Numbered from the stretch's first letter, positions 1 through 7,479 are shown. The stretch: DNA of 45,778 nt from Streptosporangiaceae bacterium (GCA_019245115.1 JAFARZ010000375.1:1-45778), one strand, 5' to 3'. Translations and numbers: made by a program. Notes: a model not told the origin generated them from the letters alone.

Positions 1-48
1 CAGGTAGACATCTCGCCACTCTCATCTCGCCTGCATCAAGGGCGCGCC

Positions 49-102
49 CGGATGAATGTGGCAGCGACCCGGTTGTAACCGGGTCGCTGCCACATTCATC
101 CG
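49..102. repeat. Perfect long palindrome (dispersed family, copy 1)
   Basis: Two 26-nt arms are exact reverse complements around a 2-nt centre (GT). The left arm begins CGGATGAATGTGGCAGCGAC and runs into CCGGTT. An imperfect relative lies at 43773-43826, and a hairpin at 33546-33599 shares the outer TGAATGTG/CACATTCA. No gene is adjacent. A centre this short favours a DNA-level palindrome or a cruciform/terminator relic over a simple RNA hairpin. Confidence 0.85.
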
Positions 103-324
103 AACAAGGAACCCAATTTGGGTGGCTGACGCTACCTGAATAGCTACCGAAACCCGCCTATATGGTGACATGTCGGGCTGTGAGCCAAGCGGGACACTGC
201 GCGGAGACGGAGACGGTTGGGCCGGGAGGAGAGCGCGAAGGCGTGGGTGGGGAGCGTGAACGCACGGAAAGGGACGCGCGACGCGAGGCTGGGCGGCGGC
301 GCGGTACCCGCGGTTCGCTAACCC

Positions 325-376
325 CGTGGTTGTCACAACCATGGCGTCCCAACCCCTTGAATGTGGCATTCAAGGG
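325..376. repeat. Two short inverted repeats
   Basis: CGTGGTTGT-C-ACAACCATG (325-343, one mismatch) is followed by CCCTTGAATG-TGG-CATTCAAGGG (354-376, perfect 10-bp arms). The second abuts the enoyl-CoA hydratase remnant, so it may mark the junction where the gene was broken. No T-run follows either one. Confidence 0.6.
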
Positions 377-641
377 TCACCCAGGCCACCGGGGAGCGGA
401 TCGACATAGCCGAGGCCCACCGGATCGGCCTAGTCGACCGGGTCTACCCTGGCCCGCGTTCGAGAAATCGTGGCGTGGGCTGGCGCGGCGGATCGCGGCC
501 TCCCCCGCCCGGCCCATCAAAGCGGTCATCGCCGCCGCCGCGCCGCACCACCACCCGGCGTTCGAGACCGCGGCCGCCGAAGCGTTCGCGCGGCTCTGGG
601 TTTCCGACGCCCACTGGGCCGCCGCCGAGCGAAAACCTTAA
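376..641 (+). pseudogene. Enoyl-CoA hydratase/isomerase C-terminal remnant, frameshifted
   Basis: Two reading frames carry consecutive pieces of a crotonase-family C-terminus. The first (from about 376) reads TGERIDIAEAHRIGLVDRVY, the usual 'tG..i.A.eA...GLVd.V' block after the active site. After about position 450 the similarity moves to another frame reading ARRIAASPARPIKAV, then a helix AFETAAAEAFARLW, and stops at 641. The N-terminal half with the oxyanion-hole regions is absent. At least one frameshift plus an N-terminal deletion makes a working enzyme very unlikely. Further acyl-CoA gene debris occurs near 16-17 kb. The family call is by motif recognition only. Confidence 0.65.
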
Positions 642-724
642 TGAGTTCAGACTCAACATCAGCCTGGCGGTCGATGAACTCTACGCACCCTACGGCAGCG
701 ACGTAAACGGCGCAGAAGACAACG

Positions 725-907
725 TCAGTTGCGGGGTAGGTGGGTGGCGGCGGCGGTGAGCACGTAGATGGCGAAGGCGGCGGTGAGCAGCGTTGTCACT
801 GCCATGGCGGGTTTGCGTGCTTTGGCGGCCAGGACGGCCGGAGGCAGTATCCCGAGCGCGGCGCATCCAGCGAAGGCGAGCAGGGTGTCGCTGAGGAAGG
901 TGGTCAT
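725..907 (-). CDS. Small predicted membrane protein
   Basis: This 60-residue ORF has two hydrophobic stretches, LLAFAGCAALGILPPAVLAA near residues 9-28 and an Ala/Leu-rich segment near 37-54, separated by a basic loop (KARKP). That pattern suggests a two-helix membrane protein. No family is recognised. The ribosome-binding site is poor and the gene stands alone, so it could be a chance ORF. Codon third positions are GC-rich, in keeping with real genes here. Confidence 0.45.
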   Translation of the reverse strand: MTTFLSDTLLAFAGCAALGILPPAVLAAKARKPAMAVTTLLTAAFAIYVLTAAATHLPRN

Positions 908-1107
908 GCCGGGTACAGCGGAATCCCCGGTGTCCGCGTCACCCGGGCAGCGCTACCGCCAGTAACACCAGACCCAAACCGCCGCCCCCTCCTCTCCCTC
1001 TTCTTGCTGTTATCAGCGGATCTCGCGCCGCGCCCGCAGCCTGGCCCACGTGAGGATAATCCCCCACGTGGGGTAGCCCTCGCGTCCGCCCCGGGTGTGC
1101 CCGACAT
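908..1107. other. Intergenic stretch with CCCCACGTGGGG palindrome
   Basis: No convincing gene. A perfect 12-bp palindrome CCCCACGTGGGG lies at 1062-1073, preceded by a half-site CCCACGTG at about 1044. This could be a protein-binding site, but neither neighbour gives a clue to the protein. Confidence 0.4.
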
Positions 1108-1226
1108 TTCGTGATTTGCTCGGGTTAGGTCCGGGTGGCTGGGCGGGTGATGTGGAAGGAAAGAGCCTCGTGGAGACTTAGGTGCCGGAAACCGGCGCCC
1201 TTTCTTCCGTTGGGCTCTTTTCCTCC
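1108..1226 (+). repeat. Interspersed nested-hairpin element, copy A
   Basis: The core has outer arms GGAAGGAAAGAGCC (1154-1167) and GGCTCTTTTCCTCC (1213-1226) around an inner hairpin GGTGCCGG-AAA-CCGGCGCC (1181-1199). Related cores occur at about 17735-17807, 25388-25463, 27342-27414 and 29533-29610. This copy shares CTCRYGGAGACTT between the stems with copy D but lacks the 3' MCPLC-coding end, and a 20-bp tandem repeat follows it directly. Confidence 0.75.
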
Positions 1227-1233
1227 CTGAGGT

Positions 1234-1352
1234 GGCGGGATTCCGGCGGCTGGGGCGGGATTCCGGCGGCTGGGGCGGGATTCCGGCGGCTAGGGCGGCT
1301 TCCGGCGGCTAGGGCGGGATTCCGGCGGCTGGGGCGGGATTCCGGCGGCTGG
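1234..1352. repeat. Tandem repeat, six units of about 20 bp
   Basis: Six consecutive copies of GGCGGGATTCCGGCGGCTGG-like units, with ATTCCGGCGGCT at about 1240, 1260, 1280, 1299 (first base changed), 1319 and 1339. It starts just after interspersed element copy A. Reading frames through it give repetitive Arg/Pro-rich products and are not taken as genes. Confidence 0.85.
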
Positions 1353-1650
1353 AGGCGCGGTCGCGGGCTGGCGATACGCGGATATTTCGGCATATGAGCA
1401 CGTCAGGCTGCCGACCGTGGTGCACTTGCAATAGCCAGGAGGAAAATTCGGGCGGCTTTCGATCGGTTTTGTGCATGAGATCCCCGGCATGTATCACGCG
1501 TGCGCCTTGGGTGTCTTGTGTGCGAGAAGTCTCGGCTGGAGTTGCGAGTGGCACATTCTCGCAGTTCGGACAAGCCGGGCAGGGAGGTGCAGGGCCGCAG
1601 GATGCGACGGTTAACGCGGACCGTGCCGGTGGATGAGGAGGGGATGGGCC

Positions 1651-2964
1651 ATGCCCGTACGCAAACGAGCCCTGCGCAGCGCGCTGCGCGTCCTTGTAGT
1701 GGCTGGCTGTGCCGCGGGCGGGCTGGCCGCGGGCCAGGCCGCGCACGCGGCCCCGGCTGCGAAGACCCCGCCCGGGACGTATGCCTACGTCACCGACTCG
1801 GGCGGCAACGCCGTCTCGGTGATCAACACGGCTACGAACTCCGTCACCGCGACGATCGGCGTGGGCAGCGTTCCGCTGGGTCTCGCGGTGACCGGTGACG
1901 GCAAGCGCGTCTATGTCACCAACAGCCTGAGTAACACCGTATCGGTCATCGACGCGACCACAGACACCGTCACGGCCACCGTGACGGTCGGGCAAGATCC
2001 GCAGGCGGTGGCCGTCACGCCGGACGGCACGCAGGCGTTCGTGGCCAACAACGTCGCCGACACGGTATCCGTCATCAACACCGCGACGAACTCCGTCACC
2101 GCGACGATCAACGTCGGGGTCCACCCCGAGGGCGTCGCCATCTCGCCCGACGGCACGCGGGCCTACGTCACCAACGACGGCAGCGGCAGCGTCTCGGTGA
2201 TCGACACGAGCAACGACACCGTCGTCACCACGATCAACGTCGGCGCCATCCCGGTCGGGGTTGTCGTCGTCTCCCCGGACGGGTCGCACGTGTGGGCCGC
2301 AGACGCCGGCGACGGCACGGTCTCGGTGATCAGCACCTCGGACGACTCGGTCAAGACGATTTCGGCCGGCGGTTCCCCCTACGGCATCGCCGCCTCCAGC
2401 AGCGGGAACACCGTCTACGTCACCGACCGGGCCGGCAACGAACTCCGGGTCATCTCGGCCGCCTCGCTGACCATCACCGGCGGCGTCGCGACCGGGAACA
2501 CGCCGCAGCAGGTCGCGCTGACCCCGGACGGTTCGCACGCATACATACCTAACCTCAACGACGGCACGGTCTCGGTGATCAACCTGTCCACGGAGACCGC
2601 CGGAACGCCGATCACGGTGGGAAGCTCGCCTCTCGGCGTGGCCATCGGCACGATCCTGCCGGACCCGACCACTCTGACGGCCGGCAGCGGGCACCTGTCG
2701 CTGCTGCCGCTCGGCGCGTCGGGCCTGAACGCGACGCTCACCAGCAACGGGACACCGCTCGCGGGCCAGACCATCTCATTCACCGCCACCGACGGCACGC
2801 CGCTGTGCCACGCGGTGACCAACGCCAGCGGGTACGCCGTCTGCAACGCCGTCCCGCCCATCCTCACCACCCTCAGCGTGCTGCTCGGCGGCTATAACGC
2901 CACCTTTGCCGGAACGGTTTACTACAAGCCTTCGTCGGCACATGGCTCGCTCCAGCTGCTCTGA
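1651..2964 (+). CDS. Secreted YVTN-type beta-propeller repeat protein
   Basis: The protein starts with a signal peptide (basic MPVRKRALR, hydrophobic core, AHA-AP cleavage region). Seven or so repeats of about 40 residues follow, with the hallmarks YVTN, VSVI(N/D)T.TN.V.ATI.VG..P.GVA and SPDG, which build a surface or extracellular beta-propeller. The last 90 residues form an Ig-like segment with NATLTSNGTPLAGQTISF and a Cys pair (LCHAV, AVCNAV). The ATG at 1651 is chosen over the one at 1633 because GAGGAGGGG lies 8-13 nt upstream of it. Such proteins usually serve adhesion or binding at the cell surface; the ligand cannot be inferred. Single-gene unit, followed by the converging methyltransferase. 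Confidence 0.88.
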   Translation: MPVRKRALRSALRVLVVAGCAAGGLAAGQAAHAAPAAKTPPGTYAYVTDSGGNAVSVINTATNSVTATIGVGSVPLGLAVTGDGKRVYVTNSLSNTVSVIDATTDTVTATVTVGQDPQAVAVTPDGTQAFVANNVADTVSVINTATNSVTATINVGVHPEGVAISPDGTRAYVTNDGSGSVSVIDTSNDTVVTTINVGAIPVGVVVVSPDGSHVWAADAGDGTVSVISTSDDSVKTISAGGSPYGIAASSSGNTVYVTDRAGNELRVISAASLTITGGVATGNTPQQVALTPDGSHAYIPNLNDGTVSVINLSTETAGTPITVGSSPLGVAIGTILPDPTTLTAGSGHLSLLPLGASGLNATLTSNGTPLAGQTISFTATDGTPLCHAVTNASGYAVCNAVPPILTTLSVLLGGYNATFAGTVYYKPSSAHGSLQLL

Positions 2965-2995
2965 CAGGGGGACCACAAGGCGGGGGCCGCACCGA

Positions 2996-3751
2996 TCAGG
3001 TGACGGCCCCCGCGGCGCGTACGAACAGCGCGATGTCGGTGGCCTCCGCCAGGGAATGATCGGGGTGGTCTGTGCGCGTGGGACGCCATCCGCAGCTCCG
3101 CAGCAATTCATCCACCGCGGCCGGCGTGTAGAAGCTCTGCCGCTGCTCGCCGGAGGCATTGTGCCGCAGCGGCGAAAGTGACGGCGAAGGCGGCCGGCCG
3201 TCGATGGCGAAGCTGACCAGCAGCAGGCTCCCAGGTGCGGCGCCTGACCGCAGCTCGGTGAGTAGCGTGGTGACCGTGCGATGACGCAGATAGAGCAGCA
3301 CGCCTTCACAAAGGAACACCGCGGGGCGCATCGGGTCGAAGGTTGTCTCAGACAGCACGTCCATGACACGGTGCACGGTGAAATCTGCCGCCGCGAAGTC
3401 GATGTGGCCGACGCTGACGTCCAGAGCCCGCAGGCGCCGTACCTTGTCCGCCTGAGTGACAGGAAGATCGATCTCCACGAACCTGACGCCCGGTGCCTTG
3501 AACCGCAGTGCTCTGCTGTCATAGCCGGCGCCGAGGATAACGACCTGGGCAAGCCCGGCTCGCAGGGCACCCAGCAGCTCCTGGTCGAAAAACTCGGTCC
3601 GGGCGGCCAGGAAACGCTCGAACGGCGCGTTGTCGGCGGCAAGGCTCGCATGCAGACGGTGTTCGCCCCGCAGGTCGCCAGCCGGCGTGTGCGGGCGCGG
3701 CAGCCGGGCGCGGATGAGGGCGACGTGACGAGCCGATGCCGATGGCCGCAC
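2996..3751 (-). CDS. SAM-dependent methyltransferase, leucine carboxyl methyltransferase (LCM/TIGR00027-like) family
   Basis: The SAM-binding motif is VVILGAGYDSRALRF, followed by VRFVEIDLPVTQADK (acidic ribose-binding residue) and AVFLCEGVLLYL, the pattern of the LCM-like class I O-methyltransferases. About 251 residues, near family size. The proposed start is GTG at 3751, because GAGG lies 8 nt upstream, overlapping the stop region of the quinone oxidoreductase; an ATG at 3817 would run 56 nt into that gene. It is the last gene of the minus-strand run that contains the RiPP cluster. PP2A-type relatives esterify a C-terminal Leu, and the precursor peptide here ends in Leu, so C-terminal methyl-ester formation is a plausible but unproven role. 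Many family members act on small metabolites instead. Confidence 0.85.
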   Translation of the reverse strand: MRPSASARHVALIRARLPRPHTPAGDLRGEHRLHASLAADNAPFERFLAARTEFFDQELLGALRAGLAQVVILGAGYDSRALRFKAPGVRFVEIDLPVTQADKVRRLRALDVSVGHIDFAAADFTVHRVMDVLSETTFDPMRPAVFLCEGVLLYLRHRTVTTLLTELRSGAAPGSLLLVSFAIDGRPPSPSLSPLRHNASGEQRQSFYTPAAVDELLRSCGWRPTRTDHPDHSLAEATDIALFVRAAGAVT

Positions 3752-3761
3752 GGGTGCCACC

Positions 3762-4733
3762 TCAAAGCTGGGGCAGGATGACTGGCTTACCGCTGTCGCG
3801 TCGTGCCTCGAGATCACGGTGCGCCGCGGCGGCCTCTTCGAGAGGGTACTTCCGGCCCATCCGCGGGGTCAGGGTGCCGTCACCGAGCCATGTCAGCACG
3901 TCGCGTGCCGCGGCCTCGAGCTCATGGCGCCGTGCGACGTGATGGGTGAGCACGGGCCGGGTGAGGAAGAATGAGCCGACCGTGAGGAGTGACGGGTCGA
4001 TGGCTGGCACCCTTCCGCTCAACTCCGCCATCAGCACCAGGGTTCCTCGTGGCCGAAGGCAGGCCAGGCTGGTGCTGAAGCTGACCCGGCCGATGCCGTC
4101 GTACACAACGTCTACGCCCGCTCCGCCAGTCAGGCGCCGCGCCTGCGCGGGGATGTCCTGCTCCCGAGGGAGCAGGACGGCGTCGGCTCCGGCATCCCAT
4201 GCGGATCGTGCCAGTTCCGCTGTGGCGGCGGTCGCGATGACCCGAGCCCCTTTCATCTTGGCGAGCTGGGCGACGAGCAGGCGCATCCCGCCGGTCGCGG
4301 CATGCACCAGGACCGTGTCGCTCGTCCCGACCTGGTACGTGGAAGTGGTCAGGTATCGAGCGGCCATGCCGTGCATCAGGCCCGCGGCGGCCACCGTGTC
4401 TGGCAATTCCGCGGGGACCGGCACCAGGCGCTCGGCCAGGATCACCATCCGCTCCGCATAAGCACCGGTGTGCAGGACCCACCCGACTCTGTCACCTACG
4501 CCGACACCGTTCACTCCTGGGCCGATGGCCGCGACCAATCCGCACCCCTCGACGCCGGGCGTGAACGGCAACGGCTTCTGGTAGTAACCGGTCCGCTGGT
4601 AGACGTCGAGGAAGTTCACACCAGCGGCGGTCACATCCACCACGACCTCCCCCGGCCCCGGGCGCGGCGTTGGCAGGTCGACGACCGCCAGCGATTCCGG
4701 ACCGCCCCGCTCGGATACCACCACCGCGCGCAT
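3762..4733 (-). CDS. NADPH:quinone oxidoreductase family protein (zinc-free MDR)
   Basis: A 323-residue medium-chain dehydrogenase/reductase of the quinone oxidoreductase (QOR) branch. Residues 1-120 form the GroES-like domain (GPGEVVVDVTAAGVNFLDVYQRTG, FTPGVEGCG). The Rossmann domain has VLVHAATGGMRLLVAQLAK, and the C-terminal ARRDSGKPVIL is a QOR signature. The zinc ligands of alcohol dehydrogenases are missing, as expected. GAGAGG precedes the ATG. It lies 82 nt downstream of the RiPP precursor, separated from it by a strong hairpin, so it may be transcribed weakly with the cluster or from its own promoter. It could reduce an intermediate or act in redox housekeeping; nothing ties it firmly to the peptide. 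Confidence 0.88.
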   Translation of the reverse strand: MRAVVVSERGGPESLAVVDLPTPRPGPGEVVVDVTAAGVNFLDVYQRTGYYQKPLPFTPGVEGCGLVAAIGPGVNGVGVGDRVGWVLHTGAYAERMVILAERLVPVPAELPDTVAAAGLMHGMAARYLTTSTYQVGTSDTVLVHAATGGMRLLVAQLAKMKGARVIATAATAELARSAWDAGADAVLLPREQDIPAQARRLTGGAGVDVVYDGIGRVSFSTSLACLRPRGTLVLMAELSGRVPAIDPSLLTVGSFFLTRPVLTHHVARRHELEAAARDVLTWLGDGTLTPRMGRKYPLEEAAAAHRDLEARRDSGKPVILPQL

Positions 4734-4760
4734 TCGCCACCTCTCAGGTCGAGTCTGGCT

Positions 4761-4789
4761 GGGGCGCCACGGTGCGGCGGTGGCGCCCC
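4761..4789 (-). terminator. Hairpin downstream of the RiPP precursor gene
   Basis: Perfect arms GGGGCGCCAC (4761-4770) and GTGGCGCCCC (4780-4789) flank a 9-nt loop. There is no T-run. Placed 27 nt after the precursor stop, it could be a terminator or an mRNA-stabilising/attenuating structure that keeps precursor transcripts in excess over the genes beyond it. Confidence 0.65.
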
Positions 4790-4815
4790 GGCTTCATCAC
4801 GTAACCGGACCGAGC

Positions 4816-4968
4816 TCACAGGCACAAGGTGTCGCAGTTCTCGCACACGCAGCAGTAAGAACTGCCGCAGCTGTCGAAGACGTCGTCGTAGATCTCTGTG
4901 GTCATGGCCTCCCACGCCACCTGGCTGACGTCTTCGGCTTCGAGGTCGAATACATCCTGATTACTCAT
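4816..4968 (-). CDS. Cys-rich RiPP precursor peptide (putative LAP/TOMM substrate)
   Basis: A 50-residue ORF with GGAAGGGG placed well ahead of its ATG. The first 33 residues are acidic (MSNQDVFDLEAEDVSQVAWE, then AMTTEIYDDVFDS) and look like a leader with an FDLE motif of the kind bound by E1-like RRE domains. The remaining 17, CGSSYCCVCENCDTLCL, contain six Cys, two Ser and one Thr, ideal for YcaO-dependent azoline formation and FMN oxidation to azoles. It follows, on the same strand, the YcaO, E1-like and dehydrogenase genes. The core has one Tyr and ends in Leu. No class I lanthipeptide dehydratase or pyridine synthase is seen nearby, so a linear azole peptide is favoured over a thiopeptide. 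The leader cleavage point is inferred; no core family is recognised. Confidence 0.85.
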   Translation of the reverse strand: MSNQDVFDLEAEDVSQVAWEAMTTEIYDDVFDSCGSSYCCVCENCDTLCL

Positions 4969-5001
4969 TTCCGATCCCCTTCCTTTCTCGTTGGGCCTTG
5001 G

Positions 5002-5364
5002 TCAGCCCGACGTTTCGACGTAAGCGTCGTAGAGGAATTTATTGTCAGGGCATCGCTCGTAAGAGGTTACCCCTCCGCCGGCCGCCTCCCAGAGACCGTA
5101 CAGCCAGACCTTCTCAATTCCTTCGGTGCAGAGTATTCCGATACGGAATGACCCCGGCGGGTAAGGGCAGTATGTTTCGGCGTAGGTTTCGCCATCGGTA
5201 TAGATTGGGCAGTCATCGGGATTTATGTTCGGGACTACTCTTGAAGCAGCAGATGCCGCCGTGTGCCCGGAGGCAGTGGCCGCGGAGGCCGGTGAGGCCA
5301 GTGCCAGCCCGGCGATCGCCACGCCGCACAGAGCGGTAGCCGCGGAGTACGTCAGCTTACGCAT
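5002..5364 (-). CDS. Secreted 4-Cys protein, paralogue 2 of a tandem pair
   Basis: 120 residues with a clear signal peptide (MRKLTYSAATALCGVAIAGL, cleavage near ASA-AT). The mature part contains DDCPIYTDGETYAETYCPYP, then ILCTEG and YERCPDN, giving four Cys that could form two disulfides. The ATG at 5364 is preceded by GGGAAGGA; the longer frame upstream overlaps the paralogue and is rejected. It is about 45% identical by eye to the neighbouring 5384-5776 product, with the shared blocks YTDGE(T/S)Y, YCPYPPG, GGG.TSY.RCP. It lies between the sulfotransferase and the RiPP precursor, 33 nt from the latter. The family is not recognised. Possible roles are immunity, a carrier or partner for the product, or an independent sulfated secreted protein; none is proven. 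Confidence 0.78.
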   Translation of the reverse strand: MRKLTYSAATALCGVAIAGLALASPASAATASGHTAASAASRVVPNINPDDCPIYTDGETYAETYCPYPPGSFRIGILCTEGIEKVWLYGLWEAAGGGVTSYERCPDNKFLYDAYVETSG

Positions 5365-5383
5365 TCCAGATTCCTTCCCTCGA

Positions 5384-5776
5384 TCAGTCGACCGTGTTAA
5401 TACCCATGGAGTTGTAGAACCAGTTAGTCGGGCATCGAGCGTAGGATGTATGCCCGCCGCCAGCCGGCTCCCAGGGTCCGTCAAAGTAGCGGATAGTACT
5501 CCCGAAGCCACACGTTATCCACACCTGGAATTCTCCTGGCGGGTAAGGACAGTAGGCTTCTCCGTAACTTTCGCCATCGGTAAATTCGGAGCATTGAAGC
5601 GGATCGATATCCGGTGTTACTCCCAGGTGGGTGGCGACGGAGGGCGTTACAGCTTTAACGGTCGCAGCGGAGGCTACCGGAACGAGGGTCAATCCGGCGA
5701 TCGCCGCGCCGGACAGCGCTATGGCGATGCGGATAAACCCGCTGGCCGGGAACCGCCGTCCAGATGTCATGCCCAT
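5384..5776 (-). CDS. Secreted 4-Cys protein, paralogue 1 of a tandem pair
   Basis: 130 residues: signal peptide (FIRIAIALSGAAIAGLTLVP, cleavage near ASA-AT), then a mature domain with LQCSEFTDGESYGEAYCPYP, ITCGFG and ARCPTN, matching the four Cys of its paralogue 19 nt downstream. GGAAAGGAA lies 7 nt before the ATG at 5776. The pair arose by tandem duplication, and the Tyr/acid-rich block TDGESYGEAYCPY is the most conserved part. Both are encoded within the RiPP operon immediately after a sulfotransferase. No known family is recognised; acidic Tyr contexts are typical of sulfated tyrosines in other organisms, but that link is speculation. Confidence 0.78.
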   Translation of the reverse strand: MGMTSGRRFPASGFIRIAIALSGAAIAGLTLVPVASAATVKAVTPSVATHLGVTPDIDPLQCSEFTDGESYGEAYCPYPPGEFQVWITCGFGSTIRYFDGPWEPAGGGHTSYARCPTNWFYNSMGINTVD

Positions 5777-5843
5777 GAATAAATTCCTTTCCGAATTATG
5801 TTCACTTCTGGATATCTTCCTTTCTCGTTACCGGTTCTTCTGG

Positions 5844-6794
5844 TCAGTAACCGAGGAACGCCGCCAGCCTGGTCATCCGGCGGGTCATTTCGGGGTGGAG
5901 GCCCCAGGCCGGATCGAAGATGACCGGGCCCGGCTCCGGGATCGTCCGTAGCTTGGGAGTGCGCAGGAATTTGGCATCACCACCACCCAGGTCCCCGCTC
6001 ATGCCGTGCCCGGCGAATTGCCAGTCCTCGGTGCGGAGCATTCGTCCGATGATGCCTGCGTCACACGTCAGGCCCAGCCATTCGCAGATCTGCCGGATCC
6101 AGTGGTCGGGGTCACGCAGCAGATCCTCGGCACGGACCCGGAGCCATCTCTCGGACGGCATCCGCGCCAGGCGCTTGGCGACCCTCAAATGGGCGAGATA
6201 CCAGGCCGAGGCGGAGCGCACGATCAAACTCTGTCCGTTGTCCGCCCAGCGGGGCCGCATGTGCTGGTGCATCGACCGCTGAGTCGTCACGGGATGCCGA
6301 GTCAGGTGAATGAAGCGAGCATTCGGGTACGCCGTGATGCACGCGTCCAATGCCTGATCGGAATGCGTCGAGTCAGGTGACTTCTCCAGTCCCGTGCGCG
6401 GCCGCACCAGGTCCAGTAGATGGTCCATCAGCCGTACGGTCGGCCATTCCGCTCGCTGCCCGAGCCAGGCTTCGGCCCGCGCGATCGCGTCCGGGCTCTG
6501 AGATCGCTCGTGCAGCTCGGCGACAGCGCGCAGCACGCCAGTCAGGCGACTGCGGGCCCAAGGTCGCGGCAGATCCGGCCGACGCGCCTGCTCGGTCAGC
6601 AGTCCAGCCACATCGGGAACGCTGAAGAGCAGCATCTCCGGAAACCCGTAAAGGTCAGGGTGCCCGCCGAGCAGGGCCAGGGACACGGTGGAAAACGACC
6701 GGATAGGGGCCAGCAGGAACAGCGGTGCGTGCTCCGTGCACCTGGGCCGTATGGTGAGCGGCGCATCATGGTCCATCGACGTTGTCGTCGTCAT
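5844..6794 (-). CDS. Sulfotransferase family protein in the RiPP cluster
   Basis: 316 residues. The N-terminal PIRSFSTVSLALLGGHPDLY is a PAPS 5'-phosphosulfate-binding loop of the sulfotransferase fold (variant of the [PR]RSGST type). RFIHLTRHPVTTQRSMHQHM is the 3'-phosphate-binding strand and helix, and LEKSPDSTH precedes it. The ATG at 6794 has GGAG 7 nt upstream and overlaps the dehydrogenase gene by 29 nt, implying translational coupling. Cytosolic, no signal peptide. It would move sulfate from PAPS to a hydroxyl, or to Tyr. In this context the likely acceptors are the core peptide (one Tyr, Ser/Thr) or the two Tyr-rich secreted proteins just downstream. I know of no standard LAP pathway with this enzyme. 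Family call firm; substrate inferred. Confidence 0.8.
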   Translation of the reverse strand: MTTTTSMDHDAPLTIRPRCTEHAPLFLLAPIRSFSTVSLALLGGHPDLYGFPEMLLFSVPDVAGLLTEQARRPDLPRPWARSRLTGVLRAVAELHERSQSPDAIARAEAWLGQRAEWPTVRLMDHLLDLVRPRTGLEKSPDSTHSDQALDACITAYPNARFIHLTRHPVTTQRSMHQHMRPRWADNGQSLIVRSASAWYLAHLRVAKRLARMPSERWLRVRAEDLLRDPDHWIRQICEWLGLTCDAGIIGRMLRTEDWQFAGHGMSGDLGGGDAKFLRTPKLRTIPEPGPVIFDPAWGLHPEMTRRMTRLAAFLGY

Positions 6795-7479
6795 GCCCTT
6801 CTCCGGTGTCGTGGCCGGGATACCCGGCCAAGGGGCGGGCGTGGCCTAGCGAGACGGTGAAGATGTGGTTCGACCGGCCATCCACCAAGCGGACCGCCTC
6901 GGTGATCCGGTGATGCGGTCCCGCATAGACACACCCGGCCAGGCCCAGGCTGATCGCGGACAACCACGCCCCGTAGCCCAGCGTGCCCGCACGGATCAGC
7001 AGGGGCCCGTACTGTGTGGAACCGGACCGGCCGGCCGCTGAGATATCCGCACAGATCAGCAGCAGGCACGCCGCGTCCGCGTATGCCGCCCGCAACGAGT
7101 CCAGCCACGGAGCGGCGGCCAGCTCCGAGAACGGCCCGGCCGCTGAGTCGTCGACGCTCAGGTAAAGGCCGGGCGCGAACCCGGTCATCCGCAACGCCGC
7201 TACCAGTACGGTGTACTCGATCGCGCCGTGAGCCTCGGCTGGCCAGACGGCGCGCTCTGCCTCGCGCGCTCGTTCGATGATGGTCTGGACGCCTTGCGGC
7301 GCTACCGCACCATCGGTGAACTGGCGCACCGCACGGCGACGCGCCAGCACGGCGTCAGCAGAACCGATGGGCCAGGCGGTAGCCGGACGGGAGTAGGGTC
7401 CGCCGTCCGGATGGCCCTCGCGGGTCCCGAGCAGAGCGCGTACGTCGAGCGACAGTTCGCCTGCTGGAATCAGCGGCAT
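6766..7479 (-). CDS. SagB/McbC-type FMN-dependent azoline dehydrogenase (stand-alone)
   Basis: 237 residues with the nitroreductase fold. Residues 45-52 (LARRRAVRQF) form the usual 'R.S.R.f' FMN-binding start, EYTVLVAALRMTGFAPGLYL matches the SagB beta-strand region, and RAGTLGYGAWLSAISLGLAG is the conserved helix before the C-terminus. In LAP pathways such enzymes oxidise azolines to azoles. It overlaps the preceding E1-dehydrogenase fusion by 10 nt and the sulfotransferase by 29 nt, so it sits in one operon. It is the second such domain in the cluster; one of the two may be inactive or may act on a different substrate. The Lys-Tyr catalytic motif described for some SagB enzymes is not evident here, so an alternative redox role remains open. 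Confidence 0.78.
   Translation of the reverse strand: MPLIPAGELSLDVRALLGTREGHPDGGPYSRPATAWPIGSADAVLARRRAVRQFTDGAVAPQGVQTIIERAREAERAVWPAEAHGAIEYTVLVAALRMTGFAPGLYLSVDDSAAGPFSELAAAPWLDSLRAAYADAACLLLICADISAAGRSGSTQYGPLLIRAGTLGYGAWLSAISLGLAGCVYAGPHHRITEAVRLVDGRSNHIFTVSLGHARPLAGYPGHDTGEGHDDDNVDGP

Noticed and set aside
1309..2694. Long minus-strand ORF (461 codons) antisense to the beta-propeller gene
   Set aside because: Arg/Asp-rich without domains; the plus strand holds an obvious signal peptide and YVTN repeats, so this is a shadow of the repeats.
4816..4968. Thiopeptide (pyridine-type) assignment for the RiPP
   Set aside because: No split lanthipeptide dehydratase or [4+2] cyclase was found in the run, and the core has few Ser; a linear azole peptide fits better.
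4780..5151. Plus-strand ORF over the RiPP precursor
   Set aside because: The minus strand has a well-placed ribosome site and a leader/core organisation; the plus frame has no features.
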